Source: Ichthyophonus hoferi
Taxonomy: Eukaryota > Opisthokonta > Ichthyosporea > Ichthyophonida > Ichthyophonidae
Direction of reading: 5' to 3'
Length of the DNA stretch: 64,000 nucleotides
NCBI GenBank assembly: GCA_002751075.1
Contig: NAOQ01000147.1
Span: forward strand, 38,259-102,258
The position numbers were made by a program, and so were the translations under genes. Under the pieces are notes generated by a model, which saw only the letters and a program-made list of their open reading frames with translations, did not search any database and was not told the DNA's origin. This document shows positions 50,301-63,510 of the stretch, one piece after another. The stretch's first letter is position 1, and each line of letters starts with the position of its first letter.

Positions 50301-53300
50301 TTTTTTTTTTCCCGAATTCAAATGTGTTTTAAATCAAAAAAACTTTGAATAACATCAAATTATAGTCCATAATTAATTTATCTTTTTAAGAAATACAACG
50401 TAGTTCACAGGTTTTATTTTTTATGTATGTGCTATGTGTTCATGTTTAGTACGAGTTAACTTATTCAGACTTCTATCCCTATTTTCTATTGGTTAATAGG
50501 TACCTAATGGTATATATCGTACGTTACGTGACTAAAGAATTGTCTTTCCATTCCCTCGGTTTGAGTCTAGTTTACATGCTCTTGCAATGAGACAACACTC
50601 TTCTAACACTGAATAACAAATATGTCACTACGAGCCTCTTGTAAGGTATTTAAACACTGTACTGGTTTATTAGCTCATCATTCAATATATATGCTTACAA
50701 TTTGTTTCAAGAAAACCACAGTTATCATCATTTTAAATTATTTCAATCAATATTCTTATGCATTATTTCACTTTATCCGTCAGTCCTATAACAACAATAG
50801 TACAGGTTTATAACATTACTTTATCTTTTTTCAAACAGAAATGAAAGATAGCGGCTAATTAAACTTCAATACTTTAATATTTAAAGTTACAAAAAAGATC
50901 TTGACATTTGCCTGGTTATAGAAACCAGTGAGTAAAATCAAAGTGTGACTCATAAAAAAATTCAAATAAACTTTGTCCAATGCACTATATCCAATCATAT
51001 GTTCAAACTAATTTATGATCAATAAAGTGTAAGGTATTTTTAGCTGCAGATAAACTCGTGGGAAAATAGCGTGAAACAATAAAATAATTGATTCGTTTAC
51101 TAGACATTAGAGTGTAGGAATATGTACTGATATAGTACTACAACGCCTATCATATGTATGATATACAGTTGCTTTAATACACATCTATCCTACTCTGTTA
51201 AAAAAACCTTTTATCCAACACGTGATGTATAGTGATAATATTATAAAATAATATTGTTTTATAATTTCCTCAATTTTAGTCTTGGCTGTCGAGATATAAA
51301 TAGTATTTTGATAGGTTTCTATGTTGCTGTCAGTAAATTCTCTCTTTTGACCACAAAAGGCAACTAAATCTATTTGGGAAAGTCCGTCTTTAAATAGTTT
51401 TTCCATTAACAAAATTTGGAACTAATGAATGTTTGACCTTTTTAATGCATCCATAAAGTGAAGCATGCTAAAAATAAATCTATATTCTTTAGTTTTTAAT
51501 TTTTTTAAAACAATTACAGCTTTCTATATCACAGTAACCTTCATATATAGTTGAAACTATAAACACCATCATTGTATTGGCAATCATTTTGTTCAAATTT
51601 GACTGCAAGTTACCAATAAAGGTAATCGGGGGTTTATCTTCAACCAATAGTGTGGCTATGGAGTAGGATGCTCAAGATAAAAGAAAAAAGAAAAAGAAAA
51701 CCATTGGCTTTACACCACTAGTTTAGCCGATAACAGGGGAGGATCACGCAATTACTCATATTTGTATTGCGTGTCTTGGCCAATCGCCATGGCAAGCATT
51801 AATAGAACAATATCCGATCAAAACTTTTAGTCTGGTTATAACTCCAGAATTTAAGAATTCTAAAACTATGATGATATTTCACCATATCCAAAGAAATGGA
51901 AATGGAATTTTACAGATATAAACAGTACTTCAAATCTCTAAAAGAATTTGTTAAATATCTTTAAGAGTTTAGGACTTTTAAATATAACTGAACCTTTATT
52001 ATACGACTGTAAGATGTGTGTAGATTAAAGGACACTTTGCCCTTCTTACTATATCTTTATTTTTAATCTTCAATTACCAATCTCCATCATTCAGCTTAGC
52101 ACAGACATGCTCACATAAATAGTAAATGATCTATTTCTTAATTGGTTCTTGTTTTCAATCAGTTTGGTTTCAAAATAGCTGTTTATCTATCATGAAGTCA
52201 AGATAAGACAACTGCATGAGAATTGACGTCAGAATGGATCTAGAACTACCATCTTGATCTTGGTATTTCTTCTATACTATTTATTTTATAACAGTAATTG
52301 CTTTATCTGCTGACTCATTTGTCTTTTTCAAGATGATAACATCACTGTTTTAATAGAAATAGGGACCCCGTAACGTCTGTTTTGGCGTTTTCATGATATT
52401 TCTTTTATCATTCTTTTGACATAGTTTCACCAAAATAGTCAATTTTGAAGTCTGTTTGTTATTTTTAAATTAACTCTTATCATTCGTCGCATCTTATAAT
52501 ATGATAATACGATTGTATATCTACTTGATATCTTACATGCTCATGTTCTAGTACAGATATGATAACTGTATCATAAAATTAAATAACAAAGTAAAATAGC
52601 GATCAGGTGATATGATTATATGGAATAGCTGCTTGGCTATCTTACATGCTGGGATAAATATACTACCTGCGTTGTAAAATAAATAATAGCAATAATATAG
52701 CACAACACCGGCTAATGTCGTTGGTTGGGTATGTAGGGCGTGTGAAAAAGTAGACGGCTGTTCCGACAGTCGGCTCTGGAGGCCAAGGCCGCTGAGTAGG
52801 AAGCGTGTTATGAATTGGGCCGGTTCCGGCAATCCGGCTATGGAAACCAACCAATTTGCAAGTCATTACCAATAGGCATAACGGTATTCAGATTACATTA
52901 ACAGAGTAAGGTTTACCGATTTGTAGCGTCATATCTATCTAATAGAAAACTGATATAGTTTAAAATAGAATGGAATGATAATTCCATGTAACCGTCATGA
53001 TAGGAGCCTTTATGCTGGAACTTAAACGTGCAAACATTAAGCGGTAGTATACAAATACACGGGTTTTTAAATATTTTTATTGTATAAATATGTAGTCCTG
53101 TATTCATTGAATAAAAGAATTGAAACTGATCAGCTTTAAAACCTGTACCTGATTGATTATGGATATACATTGGAGATCAAGATTTGGGGCTTAGGACTTG
53201 GGATTTAAGATTTAGGGTTTAATATTTAATGACTGTCAAGTCAATCAACACAATAAAAAGAAAAAACATATATCGTAATAAAATTCTATAAGAGTACGCA

Positions 53301-54000
53301 CAAAAAGCATGGACTATGGTGCACAGAATGATGCTATTAAAAATACCGCTTGATATGAATGCTCAAATTATTAGCTCATAATTTTAGCTATATATAACCG
53401 TTATCAGTTGTTTCGTCAATGGTGCGATAAAAAGATCTATGGAGATAGTCCCGTAGTGGTTCGAACATTTATGGAATTTTTTATTGTTCATGAGACTTAT
53501 CACGTAATAGAAGTTTCACCATAGTTATTTATTGTAACCGTGCCCAATGATTCGAATTCGGAAACTTTCACTTTTAGTATAGTTAATACATCTATTTTGA
53601 AAAACATTCAAACTTTGGCGTTGTGTAAACAATGTCAAACAATTTTTTAAAAAAACTCATTCAAGAGTATGAACCCTTTAACCCATAAAGTTAAAAAGTA
53701 CTATAACGGTTATTTCTAACTATGGGATTTAAAGTTTAAACATGGGGTTATGACTGACATTATCCATTGGCTTTTTTATATAGATCTCGTAGTTCACAAC
53801 GAACATGAGTGGTGGAGATGGAAACATCTATTTACGAATCAGAAACGAAAATGAACTATAGATATCTTACCACATGTAATGGACCCCTAGGACCTCATAG
53901 GAGGACCTCATAAAACCTCTGTCTTGTTGACCAATCCCCACTTTACTTCAATGATTGATTGGCGAATTGTGTTGGGGTCTTATTGATGTATTGATAAGGG
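47331..54000. other. 6.7 kb gene-poor stretch
   Basis: No frame carries a recognisable domain. Features noted: a T-run at 50298-50311; a GC-richer patch at about 52690-52870 (repeated CCGG, CGGCT and GGCC); and a degenerate TTAGGG-like series at about 53178-53222 (GGGATTTAAGATTTAGGG). No tRNA or rRNA found by eye. Confidence 0.5.
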
Positions 54001-54110
54001 TGAAGTTCTATCCACTTAGCTTCCCGAGTGTTCGGTTGTAATCAATCTGATGTAAGGCGGTAATGGTTTAAAGTACATTCCCACGGTTTTTCGTATCATT
54101 ATATAATTTG
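53951..54110 (+). promoter_or_regulatory. Possible promoter of the zinc-finger gene
   Basis: TGATTGATTGG (inverted CCAAT) at about 53951-53962 and a TATATAAT-like box at about 54099-54106 precede the ATG at 54220. Weak, based on order and spacing. Confidence 0.35.
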
Positions 54111-54219
54111 CTTGAACTGGTTCATTTAGCATTTATTTGATTTTATTTTTGTACCGACTTTTACCAGAAGTGGAAGACTTGAAAATATTTTTTATTGTCA
54201 AATTTTATTGCTTTTGAAA

Positions 54220-55059
54220 ATGATTAACCCTCCAGCTTCTGGAAGTACCAGCGTGGCCAAGAGAACCTTTTCCCAACAAGATGCATGCCCCTCTGAGCCT
54301 GCGGGTCAGAACGGCACGCAAAGGTTATTGTTGTGGCCTAATACGAGCACAGCTATACAGAAGTTGCCAACTTCACTTTCCATCTGTCCAAAAGAGAAGA
54401 GAAGACGTAGAAAGTTTAGTGATTTGGATCTCAGCTACACATGCATAGTTGAGGGATGCGATAAAAAATTTGCGCTTCTGAATTCCCTCCAACAACATCT
54501 TAAACAAAGACATGATATAGATACACGCGTTGGAAAAGGTTCGAAGCGTCGTGATGAGGCTTGTATTGAAGCTTCAAGAAGGTTATTGCAACGTACAACT
54601 ATTCCTAATCGTGCATGCAATTCCACTGTGCCATCAACTACCCTACATCCAACAAAATATCGACGATGTGAAACACGTGAAGTCAAGAATGAGATGGACT
54701 GGCGTAACGAACTTCAAGAAGTTGGTCAAGATATATCTGGTCAGTTGTTTAATACAAGTTTAGGACCGAATATTTCATATGCATATCCTCCTTATACACC
54801 CCCTGATGTAAAATTATCTCCGCAAACGCCACCTGTCGCCTTTCAACCTACTAATAGTATGAATAACGTAGGTTTAAATAATGTGGCTCAAAATCCTCTC
54901 TCCGAAGCCGACCTGTGTGAGTTCTTAAATACATTGAATTCCTTTTCAGCCCCAGCTGTTCTGTCTAAAGCTCCCTTATGTACGCGTATACATAAACCTG
55001 TAAATGGTGATTTTGGTGAAATTGTAGCTGAGCTAAGGTCTCTTATTTTTGCTCCATAA
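54220..55059 (+). CDS. Single-exon C2H2 zinc-finger protein
   Basis: Intact 279-residue frame starting MINPPASGST; the ATG at 54220 is the first in-frame ATG. A basic KEKRRRRKF patch (about 64-72) precedes one classical zinc finger, YTCIVEGCDKKFALLNSLQQ then HLKQRH: C-x4-C-x12-H-x4-H, with the expected Phe and Leu. This suggests a nuclear nucleic-acid-binding protein. Downstream is a basic stretch, then a Pro-rich region (YPPYTPPDVKLSPQTPPV) and a Leu-rich segment (EADLCEFLNTLNSF) that could be an activation or interaction motif. One finger alone usually binds DNA weakly, so it may dimerise or bind RNA or protein. No introns. Family beyond C2H2 not recognised. A possible AATAAA-type signal lies near 55170. 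Confidence 0.85.
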   Translation: MINPPASGSTSVAKRTFSQQDACPSEPAGQNGTQRLLLWPNTSTAIQKLPTSLSICPKEKRRRRKFSDLDLSYTCIVEGCDKKFALLNSLQQHLKQRHDIDTRVGKGSKRRDEACIEASRRLLQRTTIPNRACNSTVPSTTLHPTKYRRCETREVKNEMDWRNELQEVGQDISGQLFNTSLGPNISYAYPPYTPPDVKLSPQTPPVAFQPTNSMNNVGLNNVAQNPLSEADLCEFLNTLNSFSAPAVLSKAPLCTRIHKPVNGDFGEIVAELRSLIFAP

Positions 55060-55249
55060 ACGAGTCCTTGTCTACCTAATCTTCATAGATACTTAGTATA
55101 ATAGACATTCTAAAAAATTAAGGGACCTAGTATGGAATGTTTTTTTTCATAGGTTATATATAATATAATAATAAATTGTAAATCTCTTTTATTCGGACTA
55201 ATTTTTTATTCATGTCTTGAACGTTTTCTGGTAACGTGGTGCACCACCA

Positions 55250-58200
55250 TATATCCATGGATTATACCCAATGAATATTGATATACATGTATATCTAAAG
55301 ACCTATATGAATGCATTACGTTTATGTTTATATATTTAACCGAAACAATATAGCGCTATTATTGTGAGAATAGTGATTATTTATATGTATTAGAAAGTTT
55401 TTTGCAACGCTGTATTACGTTTATACTTTTTTTACAACCAATGTAAACTGAAAGTGTTTTTTTGAGTAAGTAATAAAATATGTTGTATCAAGTAAAATAC
55501 AATTATCAGTGTGTTGTATGTATGATAGTACTGGAATATAGTCAATGACAAAACATTATGTTTATTGCGATTTACGTGGTCTTTTCCAGTTAGATGGTAG
55601 ATTGTAATTTTGATGATCAAATTCTGGTGTGAGGCCTGAATTATTCCTGTCACTAGATCAAGAATTAGTATTATAATCAATAGTTTTAATTTCATTAAGA
55701 TCTAGAAATAAACGGTGCCTCTTAGTCAAGTTAGAATCTACAAAAAGGGCACTCTATCCAAATTAGTAATTTCTATCTCTTGCTTGTGCTATCTGATGCT
55801 ATCTGAAGCAGTTCGATTGGGATAAACGTGCTCTAGAAACTGTGCCTACTTTTTCGGGGATTTTTTGAATATGGCTGATTGGATTGGCTTAGGTTATAGA
55901 ATGATCCTTTTCTGGTTCTAATTGTTTGTCGACCAATCAGATAATTTACTGATATTTCCCGTTGGTTGTTGACTAATCATATACATTGTTTAGAATCATA
56001 ATACTAGCAGTTAAGCTTGCCTTTTGACATAGAGTGATTTGATTAACCAGCCAAGTACTTAATCCAAGATAGCAAGGATTTCTATGTAGTATATGTTAAA
56101 ATTTGTTTCTGAATGATTCGGGGGTTAATTAATCCTACATATAAGAGCATTAAGTATATTACGTTTATAGAGGGGTGGCTATATACCAATATACCATATG
56201 ATACCCAATGGATATTGATATACCTACATATCTGACAAAGCATTGTTTATTGTGATTCAGAAATGGTCTTTTCCGAATTGGTGGTAGATTGTAGTTGAAG
56301 ATTAAATTCTAGTGTGAGATCTAAATTTTCCTGATACAATGTGTTTTTTGCAGTAAATAATAAAATATGCTGCATTAAGTAAAATACAATTACCAGTGTG
56401 CTATATGTATAATGGCAATAGAATATAGTCAATGACAAAGCCATTGCATTTATTGCGACTTAGATGTTTTTCTCCAGTTAGATAATAGATTGTGAATTAT
56501 TCCTGTCACTTGACCAGAAATTAGCATGGTAGTCAATTGTTGTAATTTCATTAGGATCTTAGAAATAGACAGGGTCTCTTAGTAAAGTTAGAATCTACAG
56601 AAAGAGATATTCCAAGTCCGCAATAATTATTTTTTGCTTTTGCTATTGAAGCAGTGTGATTTGAATAAACGTATTTTAGAAACTGTACCTGATCGCTCTG
56701 AGATTCTTTGAGCACGGTTAATTGGATTGGCTTAGGTTATGGAATGATTCTTTTTTGTGTTCTGATTGTTTGATGGTTAATCATATGATTTACTGATATT
56801 TTTCCGTTGTTGACTAATCGTATACATTGTTTAGAATTATCGATAATACTAGCACAGTTAAGCTTCCTTCAATTTGTACTGTGATTTGATTAACAAGTCA
56901 AGTACTTAATCCAAGATAGCAACAATAATACTAGCACAGTTAAGCTCGCTTTCTTACATATAGTGATTTGATTAAAAAGCTAAATGTTTAATCCAAGATA
57001 ACAAAGCCTTCTATGTATTATATGTTAGAATGTGCTTCTGAATAATTCGGGGGCTAACTAATTATACATATAAGAGCATTAATTGTATTATGTTTATAGA
57101 AGGGTGGTTATATACCATATGATACTCAATAAATATTGATATATACATGTTATATCTAAAGACTTATATGAATACATTAAGTATATGTTTATATGTTTAG
57201 CCGAAACTATATACTTGCTACAGTTATGGGAATAGTGATTATTTATATACATATACTGGGTAGTTTTCCACAACGCTGTATTACCTGTATACTTGTTTGT
57301 ACAACTAGTGTTAACTATATGTGTTGTTTGGAGTAATAAATGAAATATTCTGTATTACAAAAAATACAATTATCAGTTTACTATTTATACAGTTATAATA
57401 TAATATAGCTAATGGCAAAGCGTAGTGTTTAATGTGATTTAGAAGTGGTCTTCTCTAGCTAGGTGGTAGATTGTAGTTGAAGATTAAATTCGAGTGTGAG
57501 ATCTGAATTTTTCCTGATACTATATAAGTAAGTAATAAAATATGCTGTATCAAGTAAAATACAATTACCAATGTGCTATATGCATGATGGTAATAGAATA
57601 TAGTTAATAACAACACATTATATTTATTACGATTTAGATTGTCTTCTCCAGTTAGATGGTAGATTGTGATTGTAGTTAAAGATCAAATTCTAGTGTGAGG
57701 ACTGAATTATTCCTGTCACTAGATCAAGAACTAGTGTAATAGTCAATCGTTTTAATTCGTTGGGATTTAGAAATAGACGGGGTCTCTTAGTCAAGTTAGA
57801 CTTTACAGATAGGGATACTCTATCTAACTCCGCAATTCCTATTGATTTGGATGAACATGTTTGAGGAACTGTGCTTGGTTGCGCTCTGGGATACTTTGAG
57901 CATGACAAATTCAATTGGCTTAGATTACAAAGTGATCCTTTTTGGGGCTCTAATTGCTTGTTGACTAATCAGCGGGTTTATAGATATTTCCCGGTTGCTG
58001 CCTAATCATATACAAAGTTTAGAATCATCAATAACAATAACACAATTAAACTTGTTTTCAGACGTGTAGATGATTAACAAGCCAAGTGTTTAATATAAGA
58101 TAACCAAGCTTGTTATATACCATCCGTTAGACTTGGTTCCTGATTAATTCAGGAGCTAATTAATCATACATATAAGAGCTCTAAATATGTTGTGTTTTAT

Positions 58201-58430
58201 GCTGATAGCAATTTGCCCAATTAAGTTATGAAGATATTACTTCTTCAACCTTTTAACTTGTTGGTAGGTAGAAAAGGAGAACCTATAATACTAATCAAAT
58301 ACGTACGTTGGCTGCAATGTTTACACTGATTGAGTAGGGTCTAAATCCTCATTCTAGTTAGTCTTGGTGCTCCAAAAATTCCAAATTCTTGAAAAAGATT
58401 AGGTCATATCATATGCTTTGTGAGCAAAAA
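55250..58430. repeat. Three tandem ~0.9-1.0 kb units with LTR-like pieces
   Basis: Units begin near 55250, 56180 and 57110, each with a TATACCCAATGAATATTGAT-type start. They then share AATAAAATATG...AAGTAAAATACAATTA, a TTAGATGGTAGATTGT block, TCTCTTAGTCAAGTTAGA, and an LTR-like end (AAGTACTTAATCCAAGATAG, ACATATAAGAGCATTAA). The internal block recurs at about 32440-32700 beside the copia cluster. The order internal-LTR-internal-LTR suggests a tandemly multiplied old LTR element fragment. The minus-strand frames (for example 57690-57914) are unrecognised. Units differ by indels and many substitutions. Confidence 0.75.
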
Positions 58431-60027
58431 TCTTGGTGTTTATGGAGTCGTTTGTGTTCAAGTTTTTTGACCAACCATTTTGATCATAATATTAGATTCA
58501 CGAACAGTAGGCTAAGTGTATAATAATTATCAACAATTTTAACTGTTATGTCACATATAGCGTATATTAAAGCTCTTCATCTAAGTATCCTTTACTTATA
58601 TATTTATTTTCTTTGATAAATTCTTCAGGGTTTTCTAACAAGGTAAACTATTGTAAATAAATCAGGTATTTGTTGTACTGATTTCTATCTAGCGGTTGTC
58701 ATCTGGTAGTTAAGTAACGTAAGTTATTTTAAGTTGATTAAAATATTGACCATGTATAACCAAGTTCTAAATTAACAAAAAACATTGATTATTCACAAAT
58801 TCCGTCCCAATGAAACTTTGTAAGGAACGTTTTTTCTTTCTAATAATAAATGAATATAATAACAATTAATAAAGAAATGAACTGAAAAAGCACAATAAAC
58901 GCTTTAGTTCCAAAAAGAGGCCAATATAAAATAAAATAATTGAAAACAGCTATTTTATCCTTTCTCTATGTCCCACTACTTTCATGATTTGTCCCTGAAC
59001 CTATAGAATGTTTTAGTTCTGAAAGGGTAATTCTGTCTTTATATCTAACCAAACCTATAAAGTGATTTTGAACAACTTTTCATCAGATAAATCTAGTACG
59101 GAAAACAGTTGATAACTGACTGATCCTGCAATTTACTCATGTAAATCCTAATAGATAATGATTTACACCAGGTTGTCAGTGTAATATAGCTCCATATTCG
59201 ACATGGATTAAAAAAGGTTAAGTATAAATCATTGAATTACTTAATCATAAGCTAATAATAACTTTTAGTTGATTAATTAATTAATTAATGGCACTAGTCT
59301 TAAACGACTGGGATGCATAGAGCAATGCAGAATTTTCTAGGATCTACGTGACATTCTATAATATCTACTAGAAATTCCAAATAACCGTCAATTAATAGGA
59401 TAATGTGTTGTCATAAAAGCCAATCTTGGCATATGTTGTGTGTATTTTATAAGTATTATATGTGTGTACAGAACATTAGTAGGTTAGACACATTGTACTC
59501 CTTAGAGTATGGATCTATTTGCATAGAGTAGTAACCTTTACATAAAGTTCATGACTTTAGTGGTGACACTTGCTTTTAAATATTTTTTATCACGGTTCAG
59601 GCTTTAGCAATTGTATATCTTGATTTTTTTTTTTTAATGCATGTAAGCAATAATAGATAGCTGCAAACCAATTTAGTTTTAAGTTAAGTAAAAGAGTATA
59701 GTAGGAAGTGCAACGGCAATAGGAACATCCCCTTACAAAATAAAAGTTGGCTTAAAGTCCAATCCTTAGTTTAGTTGTTGAAACTATATTAAGTAATTGC
59801 AGGTCAGTCACTTCGACCAAAAATATATAGCCAAACCTTAGCTCTGTATCCAGGTACTCTTATTATAGTTATGAGTGTAATCCAGATCCAAAATATTGGT
59901 TTGACAGAAGACAATATTTGTTTTAGGTTTTAGAAAAACAATCCTCTTTTGACCAGGATAAAAAATAAATAAATACCTAAGAATAGGTTAGGGACTGGCT
60001 GCAATTAATTATTTCAAGCCGCGAATA
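58431..60027. other. 1.6 kb with no recognised gene
   Basis: AT-rich with a T-run at about 59625-59635. Nothing supported. Confidence 0.5.
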
Positions 60028-60420
60028 ATAATCATGAAGAATGCTAACAAAAATTGCTTTCTTTTATAGTTGAACAGACTTACAAAGTCTAGAGTTCAAG
60101 CGTAGTTTGCTAATCCAGAGTAAACAACCTATTATGAGACATCGCACGGCTCCGATTGGAGATCGGATAAACGGCCGACACGGGAGAACATATTTCTCAT
60201 CGAATGATTGGCGCAACGGTGTAAATGTTTTCTATTAGTAACAACATACCCAAAAAAAATCATTAAGATAACTCCAATCCGGAGTAACTCTTAGTTCCAT
60301 GGTAGCGCGGTATGACATTGTACAGTTTTTCATTGGTGTAGAATTTGCGAATCCCGTGATAATATCGAATTAGCGATCGGAATGCGATCGTTAATATTTT
60401 GCAATTAACATAATTGAAAT
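60028..60420 (+). repeat. LTR-related repeat, copy 1 of a pair
   Basis: Starts with ATGAAGAATGCTAACA like the LTR blocks, then shares with 60548-60990 AATCCAGAGTAAACAACCTA, TTGGATAAACGGCC-type, GTAAATGTTTTCTATT, and CGAATTAGCGATCGGAATGC. Roughly 80% alike by eye. Confidence 0.8.
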
Positions 60421-60547
60421 ATTTATCCTTATCTATTTAAGTTGTTAACGTCCTCTCCAGTATAAAATACTAATTTAGTAAAAAGTTCAAGTTAATTTTT
60501 TTCATTTATTTATTTTTATTTTTATAATTTTTTTACGTCATGAATAA

Positions 60548-60990
60548 GAGCCGTAAAGAATGCTAGCACAGATAGCTTTCTTTTATACTTGTACAAACTT
60601 AGAGCCTAGAGTATTAACGTGATTTGGCAATCCAGAGTAAACAACCTATTAAACTCTGATACATCACATCACACAGTTCCTATTGGATATTGGATAAACG
60701 GCCAACACGAAAAACTTATTTCTCATCAAATGATTGAAGGATGAGCTTGGTGGGATTGGATCAGCTGAAATGGGTTGGCGCAGCACTGTAAATGTTTTCT
60801 ATTGATAACAATATGCCGCAGTACAATTACTAAGATGACTAACTTTTAATTTCCGGAATGGTTCTTAGTTGCATGGTAGCGCAGTATGAGAGTGAACGAT
60901 TTCTCATTCGTCTATAATTTGCGAATCATGTGATAGCATCGAATTAGCGATCGGAATGCGATTGTTAATATTTTGCAATCGCAACTTAAT
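60548..60990 (+). repeat. LTR-related repeat, copy 2 of a pair
   Basis: Starts AGCCGTAAAGAATGCTAGCA, as in the left copia LTR-like block. It is slightly longer than copy 1 through an extra stretch near 60740-60780. The two copies lie 127 bp apart in direct orientation, so they may be LTRs of a collapsed element or a tandem duplication. Confidence 0.8.
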
Positions 60991-62837
60991 TGAAATATTT
61001 ATCCGATTAATATCACGAATGTTGCAATATCCAACTAATGGTGTTTTCTATCACATGTTAAGGTACTAAGGGACAACTTGGTAATGTATGTTCAACTTTC
61101 GTGTATTTCTTCATAATATACATATGAGTATTATAATAACATAGGCCTTTAACAACTGTTTAATATTTATATATACATGCATGAGCTGAAATCATATGTT
61201 AGCAGTATTAGCAAGTAGTGAAATATGATTAGTTACAGTAGCTTTTAGTCCAGACCAAGTATCTGTTCTAAATATATAGTTAGGAATTATGACTAGTACA
61301 CTTGAGGTCTACCAACTATTACAACAATTAGTAAGTAATTGCATCTTGTCTAATCTTGAATAAAACAATTTAGATTACTTACACTGCTTCAGATTAATTT
61401 TAAAAAAGTTGAACATCCTCTTTTAACAGGCTTAATATAGACATTAATGTCTATATGACATAAATAGTTATTGATAGAATATTTCTAGGAGAATACGCCC
61501 ACCACCTGCTAAACGAGACACTGTTTTTTACAACTGACAAGAAAAGAAATATAAATAGGCCTTTTATGGATTGAAAAACGTAAAAGCAATCCTTGCTGTA
61601 AATGGCTAATGTCATAACTTAATAAAAACATTGCAATCTAATAAGCTATTAGTGCATGAAGCTGGTGCTATTTTACTGGTTAAGCATAAATAATTCCAAG
61701 AAATCCAAATGTTGCGGCTATAGGCTTATAATCGTGTAGAAAATTATACATGGTGTGAATTATTAGCAGTTCTTTAAAAATAAAATAAAATGTAACAGTT
61801 ATAGAATAGTATATATATATATATTACAATATTTCAACAAATATTACTTGGGTTGCTTTGAGTAGTTTTCTAAACAATTTAAGTATATGGAAAGCCATGT
61901 ACAGTAAAATGCGACAGATAGCTATATATATGCCTTTACCTAGTCACTATCAGACTAAGCACTGACTGATACACAATGTTGTTCTCATGTTAATACATTT
62001 GAAGGTGAACTACTCTATAATATTTTAAGGATATATAGAGATTCGTGATTAAATTATAAATAAATCTTTTACCACAATCGTTTTTCTATACTTACATTTG
62101 TTAAGATACAAATCACCAAGTAGAGGATATTAAATATAGGGGCTTCCATTCACCTTTATCGCAAATTTTTTTTGTATTGGTAGATAATTCAGTGTTTCTA
62201 TTATTTCAACTTCTTAAAATATCCTTATTATTCTTATCATCTAACTCTATCTTGCATATCGTTCATTATGGATTTAGTCATCCAATTTTTGGTTCATTCA
62301 ATTTTGTGTTTATGCATTGAGTGCATTTAATACACACATTTATATGTACCAGTTATAATACTATACTATAAGTTTCTACTTATATTATATTCGTATTCAG
62401 GTAAAACAAAAAAAATAGCTTTAAATCAGCAAATTGCTGAAACTAGCCTCTTTTCCGTATTCTCAATATATATATCCGCGAGATGGTAAGTTTTGTAAAA
62501 TGACCAGTAATTTCAATGTATGTGTATTCCTAATTTCTTAGTTCATGCACACTCTCTCCCACACTTTCCCTCTTTTTCTCCCTTCCTTGACATAGTACCT
62601 TTCCAATGTAAAGATACACATGCCTCAGATGTTTATTGAAATGATACAGATGTTATTTGGTTAAAGCATGTAATTGAACTTATAATTTCGTATCCAACAT
62701 GCTTTGCTGCAACTTAGCAACTTAATGCTGCAAGTCTAACCACAGGCATTCAAATTAGTCTAACCATTCATATGCACACTTATATTACCTTTCTTGGTTG
62801 GTACCAGAATGTCTTCAATTAAATTATTAGCATCTAT
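60991..62837. other. 1.8 kb with no recognised gene
   Basis: AT-rich; contains a short fragment of the dispersed repeat near 62100-62145. No reading frame of note. Confidence 0.5.
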
Positions 62838-63110
62838 ACATAATTACTAATAGGAAGCTCTCATGCGGATAAAACTGAGAATTAAAGAAGTCGTTCTGTA
62901 ATGCAGAAAGGGCTGATTTTACAAAACATAATTTGATCTAAATGGTTGAAGATTATACACGCAAGTGTAAATTAATATCTAAGCATTAGCCAATCAAAGA
63001 TTATATACATTACTATCACCATTGTGGTCGGTCACAACAATTTACAAAAGTAAATTGTTAATATGTCCGTGAATAACGATAACGAAACTTCTAAATCACA
63101 ACTGAAAACG
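62838..63110 (+). repeat. Duplicated promoter-like block, copy B
   Basis: Counterpart of 46895-47180; see there for the shared blocks. It ends at an ATG (63062) with a very short frame, and is followed at once by dispersed repeat copy 3. Confidence 0.65.
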
Positions 63111-63129
63111 ACTTAGAATCGAAGCCTCA

Positions 63130-63510
63130 GGATAAATGGGCAATTATTTTGATTCAATGATAAAGTTACTATGGATCTATTGGCCTGTGTAAGTGAACGT
63201 TGAATTAATTGCTAGATTGATTGGAATAGTATTTAAGAAATTAAGTGACTTGGTCAGATATTTCTTACGAGCCAATTAATCAATGAGGGTTTTTATCAGC
63301 AATTCTCTGATTAATTGCTGCCTAATTGCCATCGCCGTACTGGTTAACAGTGAACTGACTCTAGTATTAATTGATTACAAAAGTTGTTGGGCCTGGAATC
63401 GACCTCTTAGTGATTTGAATGATAATGGCGAGATTAATTTACGAGTGAAAGTCATAGCTAATTAAATATGACTTTGATACATATGTTGATATATATGGAT
63501 CAATAGCTAA
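63130..63510 (+). repeat. Dispersed repeat, copy 3
   Basis: Shares TGATAAAGTTACTATGGATC, GATATTTCTTA, AATTGCTG, CTCTAGTATTAATTGATTAC, AATCGACCTCTT and the following GGCG(A/G)GATTAAT and TCATAG(C/T)T(A/G)AT blocks with copy 2. This gives the fullest right end of the family. Confidence 0.8.
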
